Source of the DNA: Rhizopus arrhizus
Lineage: Eukaryota; Mucoromycota; Mucoromycetes; Mucorales; Rhizopodaceae
DNA length: 64,000 bases
Direction of reading: 5' to 3'
Assembly: GCA_024220505.1 (NCBI GenBank)
Contig: JAKZZE010000017.1
Location: forward strand, 434,001-498,000
Under the pieces are notes generated by a model that saw only the letters and a program-made list of their open reading frames with translations, searched no databases and was not told the DNA's origin. Shown here one piece after another: positions 1 to 11,326 of this stretch (position 1 is its first letter; each line of letters starts with the position of its first letter). The position numbers were made by a program, and so were the translations under genes.

Positions 1-114
1 AAAAAAATGATTTTCTGTTTAGATAAACAAAAAAAACATAAAAAGTCACACAAAAAATATCTCTTTCCGCACATCAAGATTGTTTTTTTCTTTTTTCTTT
101 TCATTTTATATAAA

Positions 115-1643
115 ATGTTAAAGAAGCATACAAACAATAAGATAATAAATATTAAACTTGAAGAAGAAAAATTCTATTTTCCTAATGAAATAATTAAAGG
201 TAAAAGATTAAAAATAAATGGGTTTAGTGTTATTAAATGATATATTGAAAATAAACAAGGTCATGTCATTATTCATCCAAACAACGCAATCAAAATGAAT
301 TGTATTCAACTTAAATTTTACGGAAAAGTATGCTTACATTTAAAAGAAAAGCAAGTGGATTTGCTATTTGAAGATACTTGTGCTTTATACCCAGACAATA
401 CAAACATGCTAGATGCCTCTGAACATTCATTTCCATTTCAATTCACTGTGCCCAATCATTTAAAGCTACCGAGCTCAATGCAAGTAAATAGTTTAAATCG
501 ATTGCTGTCTACATAGACTGATACATTATAGTATAGTTTGGTAAAAAGTGCTATATTCGATACACAATATCAGCATTATTAGATAGGCCAATGATACCCG
601 AGTCATTATGTCCTAAAACAGAATATGATGTGAGTATATTAGAATTTATTGATATTCAAACATCACAATTCAATGTACCTCAAGAAAAAGTACAGCCTAT
701 TTTTATATCAAATCAAAAATGTATTGTCAAGGCATCCATCTCTCATCTCGGTTTCACAAGAGGTTCGTAATCTGTCTTTTTTTAGGTCACTTTTTTTAAT
801 AATTTTTTTTGTAGGCGATATTATCCCTTTACAAGTCACTATTCATCATTTTACATCATGTTCACGTAAGAAGTGTATTAAAGTAGAGTTATTAAGAAAT
901 ATAGAAATTAGAACTATTAGGTAACAACCCTTATTTACTCTCTTATTGATGCTAATGTTCATTAAAGACACACAGTAACAAAGGAAACCATTTTGAAATC
1001 AACTGAATATGACATCAATGTCGACTACACACATCAACAATCCTTAACCTGTCAATTACTTGTACCAACATCCACACCACCTTCTATAAGATATAAAGAT
1101 AAACTGTTAAGGTTTCACTATAAAGTAAGACTCTCTGTTTCTTTTACCGATAAAGCAACCTGTTTGCTTGATTTACCCATCGTCATCGGCACTTGGCCGC
1201 GCGCTTCGATACCTATTGACGATGAGTTTGAGGAAGATTTGGAGTCACTAGGCACGGTGGAAAGTATAAGGAATTCAGTCATCAGTAGTGATGATATCAT
1301 GGGTCGATCCAATTCAGTCAAATCATATAATTCAATCTCTTCTTGGAATTCATGGGAAAACCGAACGGCCATCACCTCACTTTCTTCACCTGCCTCTTTC
1401 TCTCAACCGAGATATAGCACCATACCAAGATGCATTGAAGAAGTGACCGTGCCCACTCACGTACTTCAGCCTGTCAACACTATCAACCAACAGCAAGAGC
1501 AAATAAACTCACATTATGATTCATCTTCCACCACAGACGACGATTCGGATGAAGAAGACGATCTATTGGCAATCATCAAAAAGAAAAAGAAAAAGGAACA
1601 AAAAGAATTGAGAAAAAAGATGAATCAATTACAAGTCTCATAA
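115..1643 (+). CDS. arrestin domain-containing protein (alpha-arrestin type)
   Basis: Five exons fit by splice signal and phase: 115-199, 260-483, 537-762, 815-920 and 968-1643, giving 438 residues. The N-terminal half has the arrestin beta-sandwich pattern: a lead-in ending FPNEIIKG, a strand reading IQLKFYGKV, a FPFQF block, the strand YIRYTISALL before DRPMIPESLCP, and later the arrestin-C strands. The C-terminal third is Ser-rich and acidic and ends in a Lys-rich coil. Alpha-arrestins usually act as adaptors linking ubiquitin ligases (Rsp5/Nedd4) to membrane cargo. No clear PPxY motif is visible, so the ligase link is uncertain. The start is the first ATG that keeps the arrestin lead-in in frame; an in-frame ATG at position 7 lies in low-complexity sequence and is less likely. 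The fold is sure, the cargo unknown. Confidence 0.85.
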
Positions 1644-3266
1644 TAAAACTCACTCCCCTTCATCTCTCTCTCTCTTTTGTATATAGCAAACTTCCTTGCC
1701 TTTACTTTTTTACCCACTCCAAAGGCATTGTGGCACAATGCGCTTGAGCGTCATTTGTGAAACATGTCCATAAATGGAAACTTGCCATTTTCACCATGCT
1801 GCATGATGAGAAAGGCATAAAAGAGCGCTTCCCCTCTTTTTTTTTTTAGTCATGTTCAAACACATCTTGTTCTCTGTTTATGCCGCTGTAGAAAACATGC
1901 AAACCAGACCTTTGAATGACACTGACGCGAAAGAGAGGATGGAATGACGAAATTCAGAATATAAAAAAACTCCCCATTTCTTTTGACAGCTATCGGTCTG
2001 TGCTTCAAAAAGAAGGAGGTCAAGAGGAGTATTCATTCTTCAAAGCTTCCACTGGCTCTTTCTTTTTCGAGCCGCATCGAGGTACAGCAGATGAAAAGGA
2101 TAAGGCAAGGGCTGTCAGGGTTTGGAAATTCACCTTTAGAATCCATACTTTTCTTGTGATGAAACAAAGCATTAGCCAAGCAAGTGAAGGAGTTGATGTT
2201 GTCGCAGCCTGGTAAAAGATGAGTAAAGAGTCTATATCAGGCATTTCATTTGTATCAGAGTCGAATGGCTGCTGTGATCAAGTATGGTTATTATTCCGTG
2301 AAAATCTGCGACTTTTTTTTTCTAATAAAGCAAATAAAAGCTTCTTTCAGTTTAATCCTTTTATTGTTTTTTTAAAAAAAAGGGAAAAGGCATAGATAAA
2401 GGAAACCTTTGAAAGTGGCTGGCCTTTTTTGTAATTTGTATCCGAATGCTAGAAATGACTGATTCCTCGTTTGATAAAAAAAAATCTTATTGCTAAACGA
2501 CCTGTACCGCAAAATGAGAGTGAATAGATAGCCTTGCCCAATATAAAGCGGAAAGGATTAAACAAAGACGAATAATAAAAAAAAGGGGGGTAAGCATAAA
2601 AAGTAGTAAATACACAGTTGCTGTTATAAATCACTTAAAGAAAGGGAAATATTGAATAAGAAACAAGTAGGTGATCAAATGTTGATGCTTATTATGAATA
2701 GAGTTCGTCAAGCGATTCAGTATTATTCAATATAGAAAAAAGGTGTATTTTATCATTGGGTATATCTGTAATCATATCAAAAACGAATGATAATAAAGAA
2801 ACAAAACAGGGCTGATGGCTCATTCATTTAGAGCTGTTTGAAAGTCCTTGGCTAATTTTGAAAGTGTAAGTAATTCTTTTATAAAAAATAGAAAAGTATC
2901 TTGTTCATGTTTTGCTATATCGAATTGATCAAAGTACGGATGATATTGAAATAAATAGGATGGAGGGAATATAGAAAAAGTTAAAGAGTATGATACAAAA
3001 AGCCCAAATAAAAAGATGAATCATAGACATGCTCGTTACAGCAATTTTCTTCTATTTTTTTTTTTTTTTTATATCGAGTACAATTGTAATTCTCATTTGA
3101 CATTTCTCAATTTTCATTTTAAAATATGTCCAACATTACTTTGAGTTATGATTTTTTTTTTTCTTCTTTGGTTCATTTCTTTTTTGTTGTTGTTTATTCT
3201 AGACACAGTAAAAAGGGAAACAATATAAATAAAAATATCCGCTTTTTTTTTTTCTTTCTTGTAATC
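1644..3266. other. AT-rich intergenic stretch with one doubtful small locus
   Basis: There is no recognisable gene. A TATA-like element (cataaaag, about 1816-1823) precedes an ATG at 1852 that opens only 31 codons, beginning with a hydrophobic stretch. An overlapping 99-codon frame (1916-2215, plus) and a 74-codon minus frame (2020-2244) show no family motif. The segment has slightly higher GC than its surroundings, so a small lineage-specific or decayed gene is possible. From 2250 to 3266 I see only A/T-rich sequence with homopolymers. Confidence 0.4.
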
Positions 3267-4092
3267 ATGATCCAATCAATGCGAACAATATTGCTTCTTT
3301 TGCTTTTATGTACCTCTGTTTATCCTTATAAAAGTAAGGCTCACATTCTTTTCTGCCAAATGCCGTTATCATTAATACCCTTTTTGTTTTTCTCCAGTTG
3401 CTTATTGTGATTCAAATGGCTGCAGTGAAAAATCAATATCTTCCGCTACAGTTGCTTATCCTTCAGAAACCTTGGCTTCTGTCCCAATCAGTTCACCTCT
3501 TACTACAAAGTTTCATGAAGCTGCTGCAGTTCAAAAGACGACGACCAGCAAGACACATTCGGGTTCCCGAACAAAGGACTGGCAGATCGCTGTTGCTAGT
3601 GTATGCAGTGTAGCTGGCGTTGCAGGTATTGCTGCGGCCATCTTTGTCCTCAGTCATTTCAGAAAGGGCTCTACGGATCAGCAACTCTTTGCAGACCAAG
3701 AGGAAGGCTCAAAAAAGGAATTTTCTGCGGACGTAAACGAACCAGAGGGAGAGGGGCGCAAGAAATCAAGTGAATCCTGTATGAATCAAGAATGGAAGCA
3801 GCTCATGACGGCGGCTTATCGACTGGGATGGTGTGAAGAGCAAGAAAAGGAGGAGCCAAAGCCTGTGCAGGAAGCAGGCGAAGCTTCTGCCTCAACACCT
3901 TCGTTTTCTAATGCAAATCAATTGTCATTCAATGCTTATAGTTCAACACCCAACTTTAAGCAGATGCTAACACCTCCTATATTCAGAAAGGATTTGCAGC
4001 CAACTATGAAATATGACGAAAGGATGTCTCGCGCACTAAACAAATTGATAGAAGATCATGTCGAGAGATCACATATTCCATTAAACATATAA
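3267..4092 (+). CDS. single-pass membrane protein with signal peptide (unknown function)
   Basis: Two exons (3267-3333, 3398-4092) encode 253 residues. The N-terminus has a Leu-rich signal peptide (RTILLLLLLCTSVYP), followed by a short Cys-containing segment (YCDSNGCSE) and a Ser/Thr-rich, probably O-glycosylated stalk. One transmembrane helix rich in Ala, Val and Gly lies around residues 83-106, followed by HFRKG as stop-transfer. A ~140-residue acidic/polar cytoplasmic tail follows, with a conserved-looking end (LTPPIFRKDL, then a charged helix). The architecture resembles fungal type I cell-wall sensors or adaptors, but no WSC or other named domain is present. The ATG at 3267 is chosen because it starts exactly at the signal peptide; upstream in-frame ATGs lie in a poly-T region. 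Confidence 0.72.
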
Positions 4093-4420
4093 TAAATTAA
4101 TCCATACAAAATAGTAACAAAAGGCTTTTTTTTTATTCCAAATAGTGGTAAAAAAAAAAAATAAACTTGTTAAAAAAAGTAGATTTATTCAAGTTATTGT
4201 CTTGATCTACATGAGCATGCATTAAATGCGATTGTGTACTAAAAAAAAATAAAAAAAATGGTTTATTGAGTTTTTTTTTTGGATATTTGTACCACTCGTC
4301 TTGTTACATTTTAGATAATAAAAACGAAAAGTTATTCTTCATTTGACAACCATCCAGTGTAACATTCGCTAACCAGTCACGTGAATACATAAGAGAAGTG
4401 GCGGCTTACGTTATCGCACA
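4093..4420. other. AT-rich intergenic region
   Basis: It contains A/T homopolymers only. No ORF, RNA or repeat is recognisable before the TATA-like box at 4421. Confidence 0.5.
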
Positions 4421-4720
4421 CTATAAAAGAGTGAGGAGAATTTTCTTTTTATCTGCAGCAACTTTGCAATTGTTTGATGATCCAAGGTGAGTTTTTATAA
4501 CTTACTCAGTGAAACGGTCAATAGACAGGTATGCCAAGACAGTAGGCGAACGGACACGCTGACCATCTGCGACAGCCTAAGCCTTGTAGCTGAACCTCCA
4601 CCACGTTTTCATTGAGCTTTGAACCGACAAGCAGAGTCTTCGTGCTTTGCCTAACTCCAGTAGAAGCTTGATGCTATTGACACTAGAAATAGACGGTTTA
4701 CTGATTTTTTTATTCTAGAT
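4421..4720 (+). ncRNA. possible TATA-led transcript without coding capacity
   Basis: A good TATA box (ctataaaag, 4421-4429) is followed by a relatively GC-rich 250-nt stretch amid very AT-rich DNA, which suggests a transcription unit. A perfect-looking donor (caag/gtgagt, about 4483) follows an ATG that could open only a very short frame: 15 codons if spliced at the acceptor near 4525. A TGATGA-like box C and several CTGA boxes are present, but no pair of terminal stems was found, so a snoRNA call is not supported. I compared it mentally with U1-U6, U3, SRP, RNase P and MRP signatures and found no match. It may be a non-coding RNA, a spliced leader exon or a relic. Confidence 0.3.
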
Positions 4721-4916
4721 TTGGTTTTTTCTTTACTTTTTATCTAACTTTTGAATAAAATAAACATTCTAATCCGTGTACTGTTTATCCAGCTGATGTG
4801 TAATCAAAGAATTATTAATCTCTCATCTATTTTCAAACCTTTGCTAAATCAATTTAGTTATACAAACAAAACGATAAAACTTTCCTTTATTAAGGTAATT
4901 TATTTGAATAGGATGT

Positions 4917-6300
4917 TTAGTGATAGGAGTAATACAAGTAATTCTTGCTTGTTCTATCGCTTGTTTTTACTGTAATTGCCTTAATCACCCGAGGCTCCAA
5001 AGAACTGTCAGATGGCATATCCCCATTCAATTTATTTTGTTTATAGCAACAGCTATAAATTGTTGCTACGACGTTATACAGTCGATGTAGGTATGGTATA
5101 AGTTGCGGAAGTTCGTCCATCGACAGTGGGAGACGGAAATGATCTAATTCTACCATTGTCAACACATTACCCTTTAATTCGCTAATATGAAATTGGAGGT
5201 TTGTTCCTAATGTTAAGATTTAGTATACAAATTTATCGTGGAATGTCAATATATATAGTAGACTTTACCAACTGCTATTACTTGAAAAATGTGCTTCAGC
5301 TTGTACTTTGTTGTCGCGGCTTTGGAAAACACACCCAAACGATATAGATCCGTACTGATCTTCTTATGGTCTTTTGTTTTACCAATCGGCTTTACCTCCA
5401 AGTAACCGATCGTGAGATCATCGTTTTCGATCCATCCATCAGGGCGATCTTGGAGATCGTTGTCTGCATCGCTGAAACAAGCTTCGTTCGTCCACTTGAA
5501 CAATATGTCATCTTCATCAAAAAGCGCTTGAAGTAACGGTTGCAAGTATCTTGTCGATACTTGAAACTCCAAAACAGTTTTCTTCTGTGAATCTGAAGGA
5601 AATGTTTCGATCATAGATTTCACACAAAGTAACAACTTTATCACTATTGGGTCCATATCATCATTAAGCTTAGCTAGGATCTTACTAACAGCATTCAGTT
5701 TTGTCAATAATCCACAATTGATATCGTTAACAATACTAATGATATCCATCATAATATCGTATGGGAATTTTTGCTGCATGATACGAAAATCTACTGATTC
5801 GTACAAACTTTTACGAATATCTTTCATATTTGAAGAGACAAAGTCATCCAAGTCTCGATGATTTTTGTTCTTTCCTACAATCAAGATGCTTGACATGGCA
5901 AGAAGATGTTGCAGGTGAATTTCGAAAGTCAACAAAGAAGTAGGTGTCAGGGAATTAAACACAAGAGCTTGAAAATGGGCAAAAGATGCTGTGATGTCAA
6001 GTGAGTCCTTCATGCTGGTTGTATCACAAGGCAATAGTCTAGACAATATGAGGTCTTTGGCTTCATCTAAGCTGATAGTTTATATCGATTCCCTTCTAGT
6101 GGCTGAGGAAGAGGAAGTGAGAGTGGAGCTGTTGGTGGACACCAAGGATGACTGATTATTTTGGTCGTCTTCTTGATGTTCTTGAGTTTCTTGATCCTCT
6201 TGACGTTCTTGCTCTCTTTGAGTCCAATAACTTTTGTTTTTTGTTTTTTTTTTTTTACTTTAGCACCATTTATCATAATTTTGAAGTATCCTTGACTTCT
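4917..6300 (-). pseudogene. PD-(D/E)XK nuclease-like Mucorales family protein, 5' frame disrupted (locus A)
   Basis: The 3' part is well formed. An exon 5269-6046 (frame open from about 6055) joins 4917-5206 through a 62-nt intron (5207-5268) with correct phase, giving about 355 residues. The centre carries a strong PD-(D/E)XK-type signature: RPDG, 13 residues, then YLEVKP, preceded by FKWTNEAC and followed by a helix around KISTDLYRLG. The rest is helical. Upstream on the same strand, 6067-6306 encodes a Lys-rich then Pro-rich segment ending GNRYKLS. It would continue naturally into SLDEAKDLIL if the frame shifted by one base, so the 5' end is either frameshifted or joined by an unseen intron. 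The nuclease fold is inferred from the motif only, and the biological role is unknown. If the upstream part is not coding, translation could start at the ATG at 6013. Confidence 0.55.
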
Positions 6301-6376
6301 GGTCACCGTCTTTCATAAATTTCATTGTTTCCTTGAATCGAATTTTTGCTGTAGATCTAAAAGAAATTAAAAAAAA

Positions 6377-7135
6377 TCAAGCGGAATACGCAAGTGGCTG
6401 ATAAACCCAGTGGACATTATGTTGGAGCTCCCGATGAGTACTACCATTGGGTGACTGAGCAGCTTTAGATGGCTTCTCTAAAACAACATAGCCTTTGCCT
6501 GAGTATGCCCCAGAAGAGCCTTTAATTATACCACTGTCGACAATTTTGCCAAAAGGCGACAGGTTATGCTGCATGTCCGTATGAAGCTGACTAAGACCAC
6601 CATCGCGACGGCCATATTGATGAGGGAGTCTAGCTAAAGTAACTTTCGTCAATTCTGCGGAAGGGAACAGAGACGGAAAAATATCAAATTGGTCGTCGAA
6701 AGAAGGGAGGTTCAGGCCTTTCGAACACAATTGCTGATACATGGAAGGTGAAACAGTAAGTTCAGCGTACAAATGCTGATTCTCTCTACGGATCTGATCC
6801 GCGACTGCCCACAAATTTTCATCGCCATTACAAAATGTTGCGAGTTCCACTAGGAATAACTTTTTATCCCTGACTGTCGTGATGTCCACAAAGATGGAGT
6901 TGTTGACGGATTCCTTCAAAAAGGGACGAGCGATCTGAATTATGAAATTTGACGATGAAGATGCCTCTGCGTTAGTATCAGGTTGTCCAGTCCCGATGTT
7001 TTGCAAACGAGAAGTGGAGGGCGTGGTCGACGTTGACAGAAAACTCGAGGTCTTCTGATGTCCACCATGGACTACATTCACCCATGAGAGTTTTTGTGTT
7101 TTTGGCGTGGTGTGTAAAATTGCCTTATTTGGCAC
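6377..7135 (-). mobile_element. LINE ORF1 N-terminal part, inverted relative to the rest of the element
   Basis: A 252-codon frame starts with a Ser/Thr/Pro-rich leader and continues into a globular segment (FVDITTVRDKKLF, later GKGYVVLEKP). It stops just where the zinc-knuckle part of an ORF1 would be expected. The matching downstream part (Cys/His knuckles, then endonuclease) lies immediately to the right on the opposite strand (7302-8837). Order and orientation fit a LINE copy with its 5' portion inverted. Assignment to ORF1 rests on this context plus the RNA-binding-type fold impression; the homology itself was not searched. Confidence 0.5.
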
Positions 7136-7301
7136 TAAAAATTATTTATCAGAAAGAACCATGTCGCAATAAAATTACCCATTTCGCGATGGTATTTTTT
7201 AATTCATTTTATTTACATATCACTATGCCAACACAACCAAAAACAGTAAAGAGGAGACTCCCCAGTGAAATTAACTGGTTGCGCAAAAATCACAATGATA
7301 G

Positions 7302-8837
7302 TTGCTTTCTTCGTCCGCTTCCTCTCCACTTCTTGTAGCAGTGGAAATTAATGTACATGCCAGTTGGTCCTCTATGAAGCCATATTGTAGATATTGCCAC
7401 GGTGATCACGCCTTGAAGGATTGTGTACTTAGGAAGAAAGCTACTACCTGCTATTGGTGTAATGAAGTAGGGCATACTGCCAAATACTGTGACCGCAAGA
7501 AAGTGTCTGGTCCCTTTGGTGCTCCCAACAAGAGAGCTTGAAAGACTTATCTCTCTGTTGTTGAAACCACAACCCCACCATTTCCGCTACATTAGCTGTC
7601 TCTGAAGAAACTGGGCCTGCCACAACCCAAATTCCAGCTACTGATTTTGCCAAGTCGTCCACTCCTCCCGTTACATCTCCCACTAGCGTTCCCGCTACAT
7701 CCGTGTTTATTCCTGCTACACCCATGCCAGTCGTCCTCGCGAAATCCAAGTATGTTCGCGTACTGCGTTCGGAAACTGCGGGAATATCGTCGACCAATAC
7801 CACCACTACCGCGAACAAGACTTCCTCAAAGTCGACCGCGCCCGTCAAGATCTGTCCGCACTGTAAGAAGGAGGGACATCTTCGCAAGCATCACCATGAG
7901 TGTGATTTTTATGTTCATAAGCAAAAACAAGCTACACATCCGTCTGAGCCTTCTGGAGAAGATATGGAAATGATGGAATCCTCATCTCCTCCGTCTAGTA
8001 CCAATGATAATGAGTATTCGAACAATGACGACGGTATGATTGTTGATAAGCAGGGAGAAGACTCCTCTGAGACTCAAGTCGCACCATCTGATGGTGTTGA
8101 CCCCACTTCATCACAATAATTTATCTTAATATGATTAACGTTATGTTCTCTACTTCTCACGTCAATTTAAACCCCCGAATAACTCTCGACCTTCAACTAC
8201 TATTAATTTTCGAATTGCTACTCTCAATTGTCGCGGCCTTGCTAAGACTGCTGATGTATCAGATCGAAATCACTTTATTCGCTATCTTCGCACTCGTCCT
8301 CTTGACCTCCTGACACTTCAAGAAACGCATGCGTCAACTATTTCTTTACAAGAAACATTTCACCTACAATTTCAAGCTATTGATAGCCTCTGGTCTCCTC
8401 ATTGTGGCCTGTTATGTTTCTCTCCACTGCTCTCATTTTCCGACATCGTATATAGTCCTTGTGATCGTATCATGACCACTAAGGTCTCGCATGCACAGGA
8501 CGCTTTTGCTCCTGTTTATGTTACTGTGATGTGCGCCCCTACCAACCGACGAGATCGCTTCTTGTTCTTGGACAATTTGGCTCAAAACCGTGCTCCTTTG
8601 CTCCCTATTTGTAATCATCGTCATATCCTACTTGGTGATTTTAACTATACATATGCCACTCATCTCTCTTCTAGTACTCCACGTCAGGCTCCCATTTCTT
8701 GGCTGTCCTTCGTGGACGCTCAGTTACAAGATTGTGTTACTGACTTGGATTGTGCCCCTGAGATTACGTTTTCAAGAGGTGCAGCTCGTTCATGCATTGA
8801 TTATGTTTTGGCTCTCTTGATCTTTAACTTAAACTGA
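7302..8837 (+). mobile_element. LINE relic: ORF1 zinc knuckles plus APE-type endonuclease, truncated before RT
   Basis: The sequence from 7302 to 7541 encodes two CCHC-type knuckles (CRYCHGDHALKDC and CYWCNEVGHTAKYC). After a frame break, 7703-8119 continues with a third Cys/His cluster (CPHCKKEGHLRKH) and an acidic tail. Then 8208-8837 is one open frame with APE-endonuclease landmarks: a start strand TLNCRGLAK, the catalytic Glu in LLTLQETH, the Asp/Asn pair in HILLGDFNYT and the C-terminal SCIDYVLA. The frame ends right after the endonuclease and no reverse transcriptase follows, so the element is 3'-truncated as well as interrupted. Stop codons and frame breaks between the parts show it is dead. 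The family is a non-LTR retrotransposon of the type common in Mucorales. Confidence 0.8.
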
Positions 8838-9578
8838 AATAAAAATCAGCCTCAAACAGTACGCAAACTGTTGCTCGATCTTTGTTTCTACCTTTTCTTA
8901 AATCATTATTACCATTACACAACACTATTTAATAAAAATACCTTCTTATTGTTGTCCAATTGGTTACATGACAGATCAGTATCATCAATATCATCTTTCC
9001 GGAATCAACCTATCCTCCATATGTTCTTTTAGAAAGATATAAAGATATGGTGGCGCATTCGTTATAGATAATTGGTCGATTATATCATTGTATTCATACA
9101 ACGACTTACATAGTGTCTGAGTTTAGACATAGTATGAATACATGAGTTATAATTTGAAATAAAGAGTTCAACATATTTTGCTAGTCTGATAATTCCCAAA
9201 AGTTTTATTTAATTTTGTCTTTTGTGTTAATTATTGCCCGAGTATATCAATAAAGATGGAAAAGATTTGGCGATGAAAGCTTTACGATTCCCAGAAAGTC
9301 TCAAACACTTGGAAGACGGAGAAGACGAAGGAAACGACCTTTTCTTCAGCCCAGATATTTTTGAAAAAATCCAACAGACAAGCTTTGAGGAATCAGTTGT
9401 CCGAGGAGCAACTCAAAAACAATTTGGAGGTTTTAACTTACAGCGCCTTATTTTTTAATTGGCCATTGTCTGAATTTTTTTTTAAGTGCACTAAATTTTT
9501 TTTTTTTGAAGTGTCCCATTAATTTCCGGAAATAGTATACTAATGGGCCATTCTTTCTGTAAAGTGAGTTTTTATGTA
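8838..9578. other. spacer with a small relic ORF
   Basis: This is mostly AT-rich. An inverted repeat (tgtattcatac near 9086 and gtatgaataca near 9131) could form a hairpin. From about 9225 to 9458 a 75-80 codon plus-strand frame has normal-looking protein composition (acidic, with FFSPDIFEKIQ and SFEESVVRGA). It lacks a proper start and stops abruptly, and I do not recognise it; it looks like a fragment of a dispersed gene family. Around 9510-9545 is an imperfect palindrome running from cccattaat to actaatggg, possibly the end of a small DNA transposon. Confidence 0.35.
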
Positions 9579-9580
9579 TA

Positions 9581-9682
9581 CAGTCGTTCCAACTCCAAAG
9601 GCGGTTTTTTAAAACCAAAGGGCGGCTATTTTATAATACAAATATACGTAAAATGGCCTGCCCTTTGGCGTTGGAACGACTG
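9581..9682. mobile_element. Tc1/mariner-type MITE with TA target duplication
   Basis: The ends are inverted repeats: cagtcgttccaactccaaag on the left matches the reverse complement of the right end with one mismatch within the first 20 bases. The dinucleotide TA flanks both ends (9579-9580 and 9683-9684), as Tc1/mariner transposases leave. The element is only 102 bp and has no coding capacity, so it is non-autonomous. A second, internal copy of the ccaaaggcgg-like motif lies inside the left half. Confidence 0.8.
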
Positions 9683-9684
9683 TA

Positions 9685-10284
9685 AACATTAAAAAAATCA
9701 CATTGACTTGTAAAAATGAAAGGGAGGGCACTGACCAAGTTTTATAGAACAATGACTGGCTGACATGTTTCCATTGTCCTAATTTCTCTCTCTCTCTCTC
9801 TCTTCCTTTTCTGTATACTTTATCTAGTAATCGTGAACTATGACTGCATGCAGCCTAGTCGCCTCCGTTCACCTATCTTGTATACCCTTAAGCTCACAAA
9901 CGTCTTCCAACTGAGTTTCTCTTTCTCCCTTATTCCGTTTCATGCCTTCCTTCCAACTCAGCCATTTCACGGCATGAATCGTCCTCCGTCGATCCCGGGC
10001 CCATCAGACTCTTACTGATGTTCTATTTTTATTTTACTCTGACTTTACCTGGTATACTTTTTTGCCCAAACCACTGTACCCATGCCTCATTTCATTCATC
10101 AGCCCTTGTGATTCAAATGCCTAAAGAGAAGTCCGCTATGACTGGGTTCCCACGGCATTTCCCATACTTTTTTGTTTATCTCGTCGTTGTTCTTGCATAA
10201 AACATGCTTTTTTGAAGAGAGAATTGTGTTTATGAGGAAAAAAGGCATTGATGTTTTATATGTTTAGAAAAATTAAATATTTTA
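9685..10284. other. spacer with TC-rich tract and weak plus-strand frames
   Basis: A (TC)n tract (about 9786-9803) is followed by Pro-, Ser- and Phe-rich frames 9833-10018 and 10018-10200. They could be 5' leader or a small spliced gene, but no family motif or convincing start was found, so I do not call a gene. Confidence 0.35.
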
Positions 10285-10777
10285 TTATTTCAAATAGTCA
10301 ATCATCATATTTTCATTATTGTCAACAAATACTTGCTGTTTATGACGAAGAGGTAATTTAGACATAATGTTCACTGAACGCTTTTCAGTCGTCAACTCTT
10401 CTTCTTCAGATAAATCATCCGATAAATCATTGTCTTGAATTAAAGTAGGGTTTGAAGCATAGCTTGTTCTCTTTTGCTGCTTTAAAGTATAAGATAATAA
10501 CTGAATGTGTTGTAAAGCCCTTTCCAGTTCCTGCCTGGTTTCATTCAATGTGTTTTCTTTTTGTAGAGCAATCCCTTTGAGTGCATTGATTGTGTATCTC
10601 GTAAAAGATAATTCTTTGTTTAATAATTCATTTTGTTGTTTGAGATAAGCATTATCGATCTCAAGTTGAGTCCAACTCCTGGTTGGTTTATTTTCATCAA
10701 CTAATTTAGAATAAGTTAGTGAATTAATAAAGTACGCCTTCGTGCATACCTTTTATGATATTTTGTTGTTGTGTCAT
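10285..10777 (-). CDS. small coiled-coil protein (unknown function)
   Basis: Two exons, 10750-10777 (ATG plus eight codons) and 10285-10700, are separated by a 49-nt intron with phase 1 kept. The product has 147 residues. Residues ~18-85 form a heptad-like helical region (LEIDNAYLKQQNELLNKEL, then a second block with LERALQHIQLLSYTLKQQK), followed by an acidic Asp/Glu-Ser stretch and a basic patch (KLPLRHKQQVF). The first ATG follows poly-T and matches the normal short 5' exon style of this genome. No named domain is recognised. It could be an adaptor or a cytoskeleton- or chromatin-associated protein; its function is unknown. Confidence 0.7.
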
Positions 10778-10930
10778 TTTTTATGATTGTTGTTAACAGA
10801 CCAGCTGAAATGAATAGAGTGCTCGTCAAGAAAAAAAAAATTTTTATATACAAATATATAAAGTATATTTATATATAAAGTGTGTATTGTTCTATATGTC
10901 AAATATATGAACAATAAAATGAGGGATTTT

Positions 10931-10962
<32 letters not shown>

Positions 10963-11326
10963 GAGAATGAAAAAAGAAGTTCCGTTCAATTCTGTTCTTT
11001 TTTTAAACCCGAAAAAAAATTTTATAACTATACTTGGTCACACCTAGTTACCCGTGTCCAATTTTTTAAGGGCACTTTTTCCTTTTTTTTCCCAAAAAAA
11101 AAAAAAAAAAAAAGAAAAGAATAGAAGAAAAACCGGTTATCTTTTTTTATCTTTTTTTTGTTTATTCAATGATTTCTTTTATATAAAAAATATGTTTATG
11201 TTTCTTGTAATAAAACATGGAGTTAATAACCATTTTAAACTTTTTTCCTCCCCAAATTAATTTTAAAATATAGTCTGGCTTTCTGCCAGATAATTGGCTT
11301 GGTTTAATTACAATTTTTTTTATGGT
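10778..11326. repeat. AT-rich spacer with long A tracts
   Basis: It contains poly(A) tracts at about 10939-10962 and 11093-11113 and several (TA)-rich runs. The 68-codon plus-strand frame at 11054 is low complexity and not credible as a gene. Confidence 0.5.

Noticed and set aside
4470..4660. C/D-box snoRNA or U3 snoRNA
   Set aside because: A TGATGA-like box and CTGA motifs exist, but no terminal stem or conserved U3 5' domain was found, so only an unspecified transcript is proposed.
11054..11260. 68-codon plus-strand frame
   Set aside because: Translation of A/T homopolymers; low complexity, no splice or promoter context.
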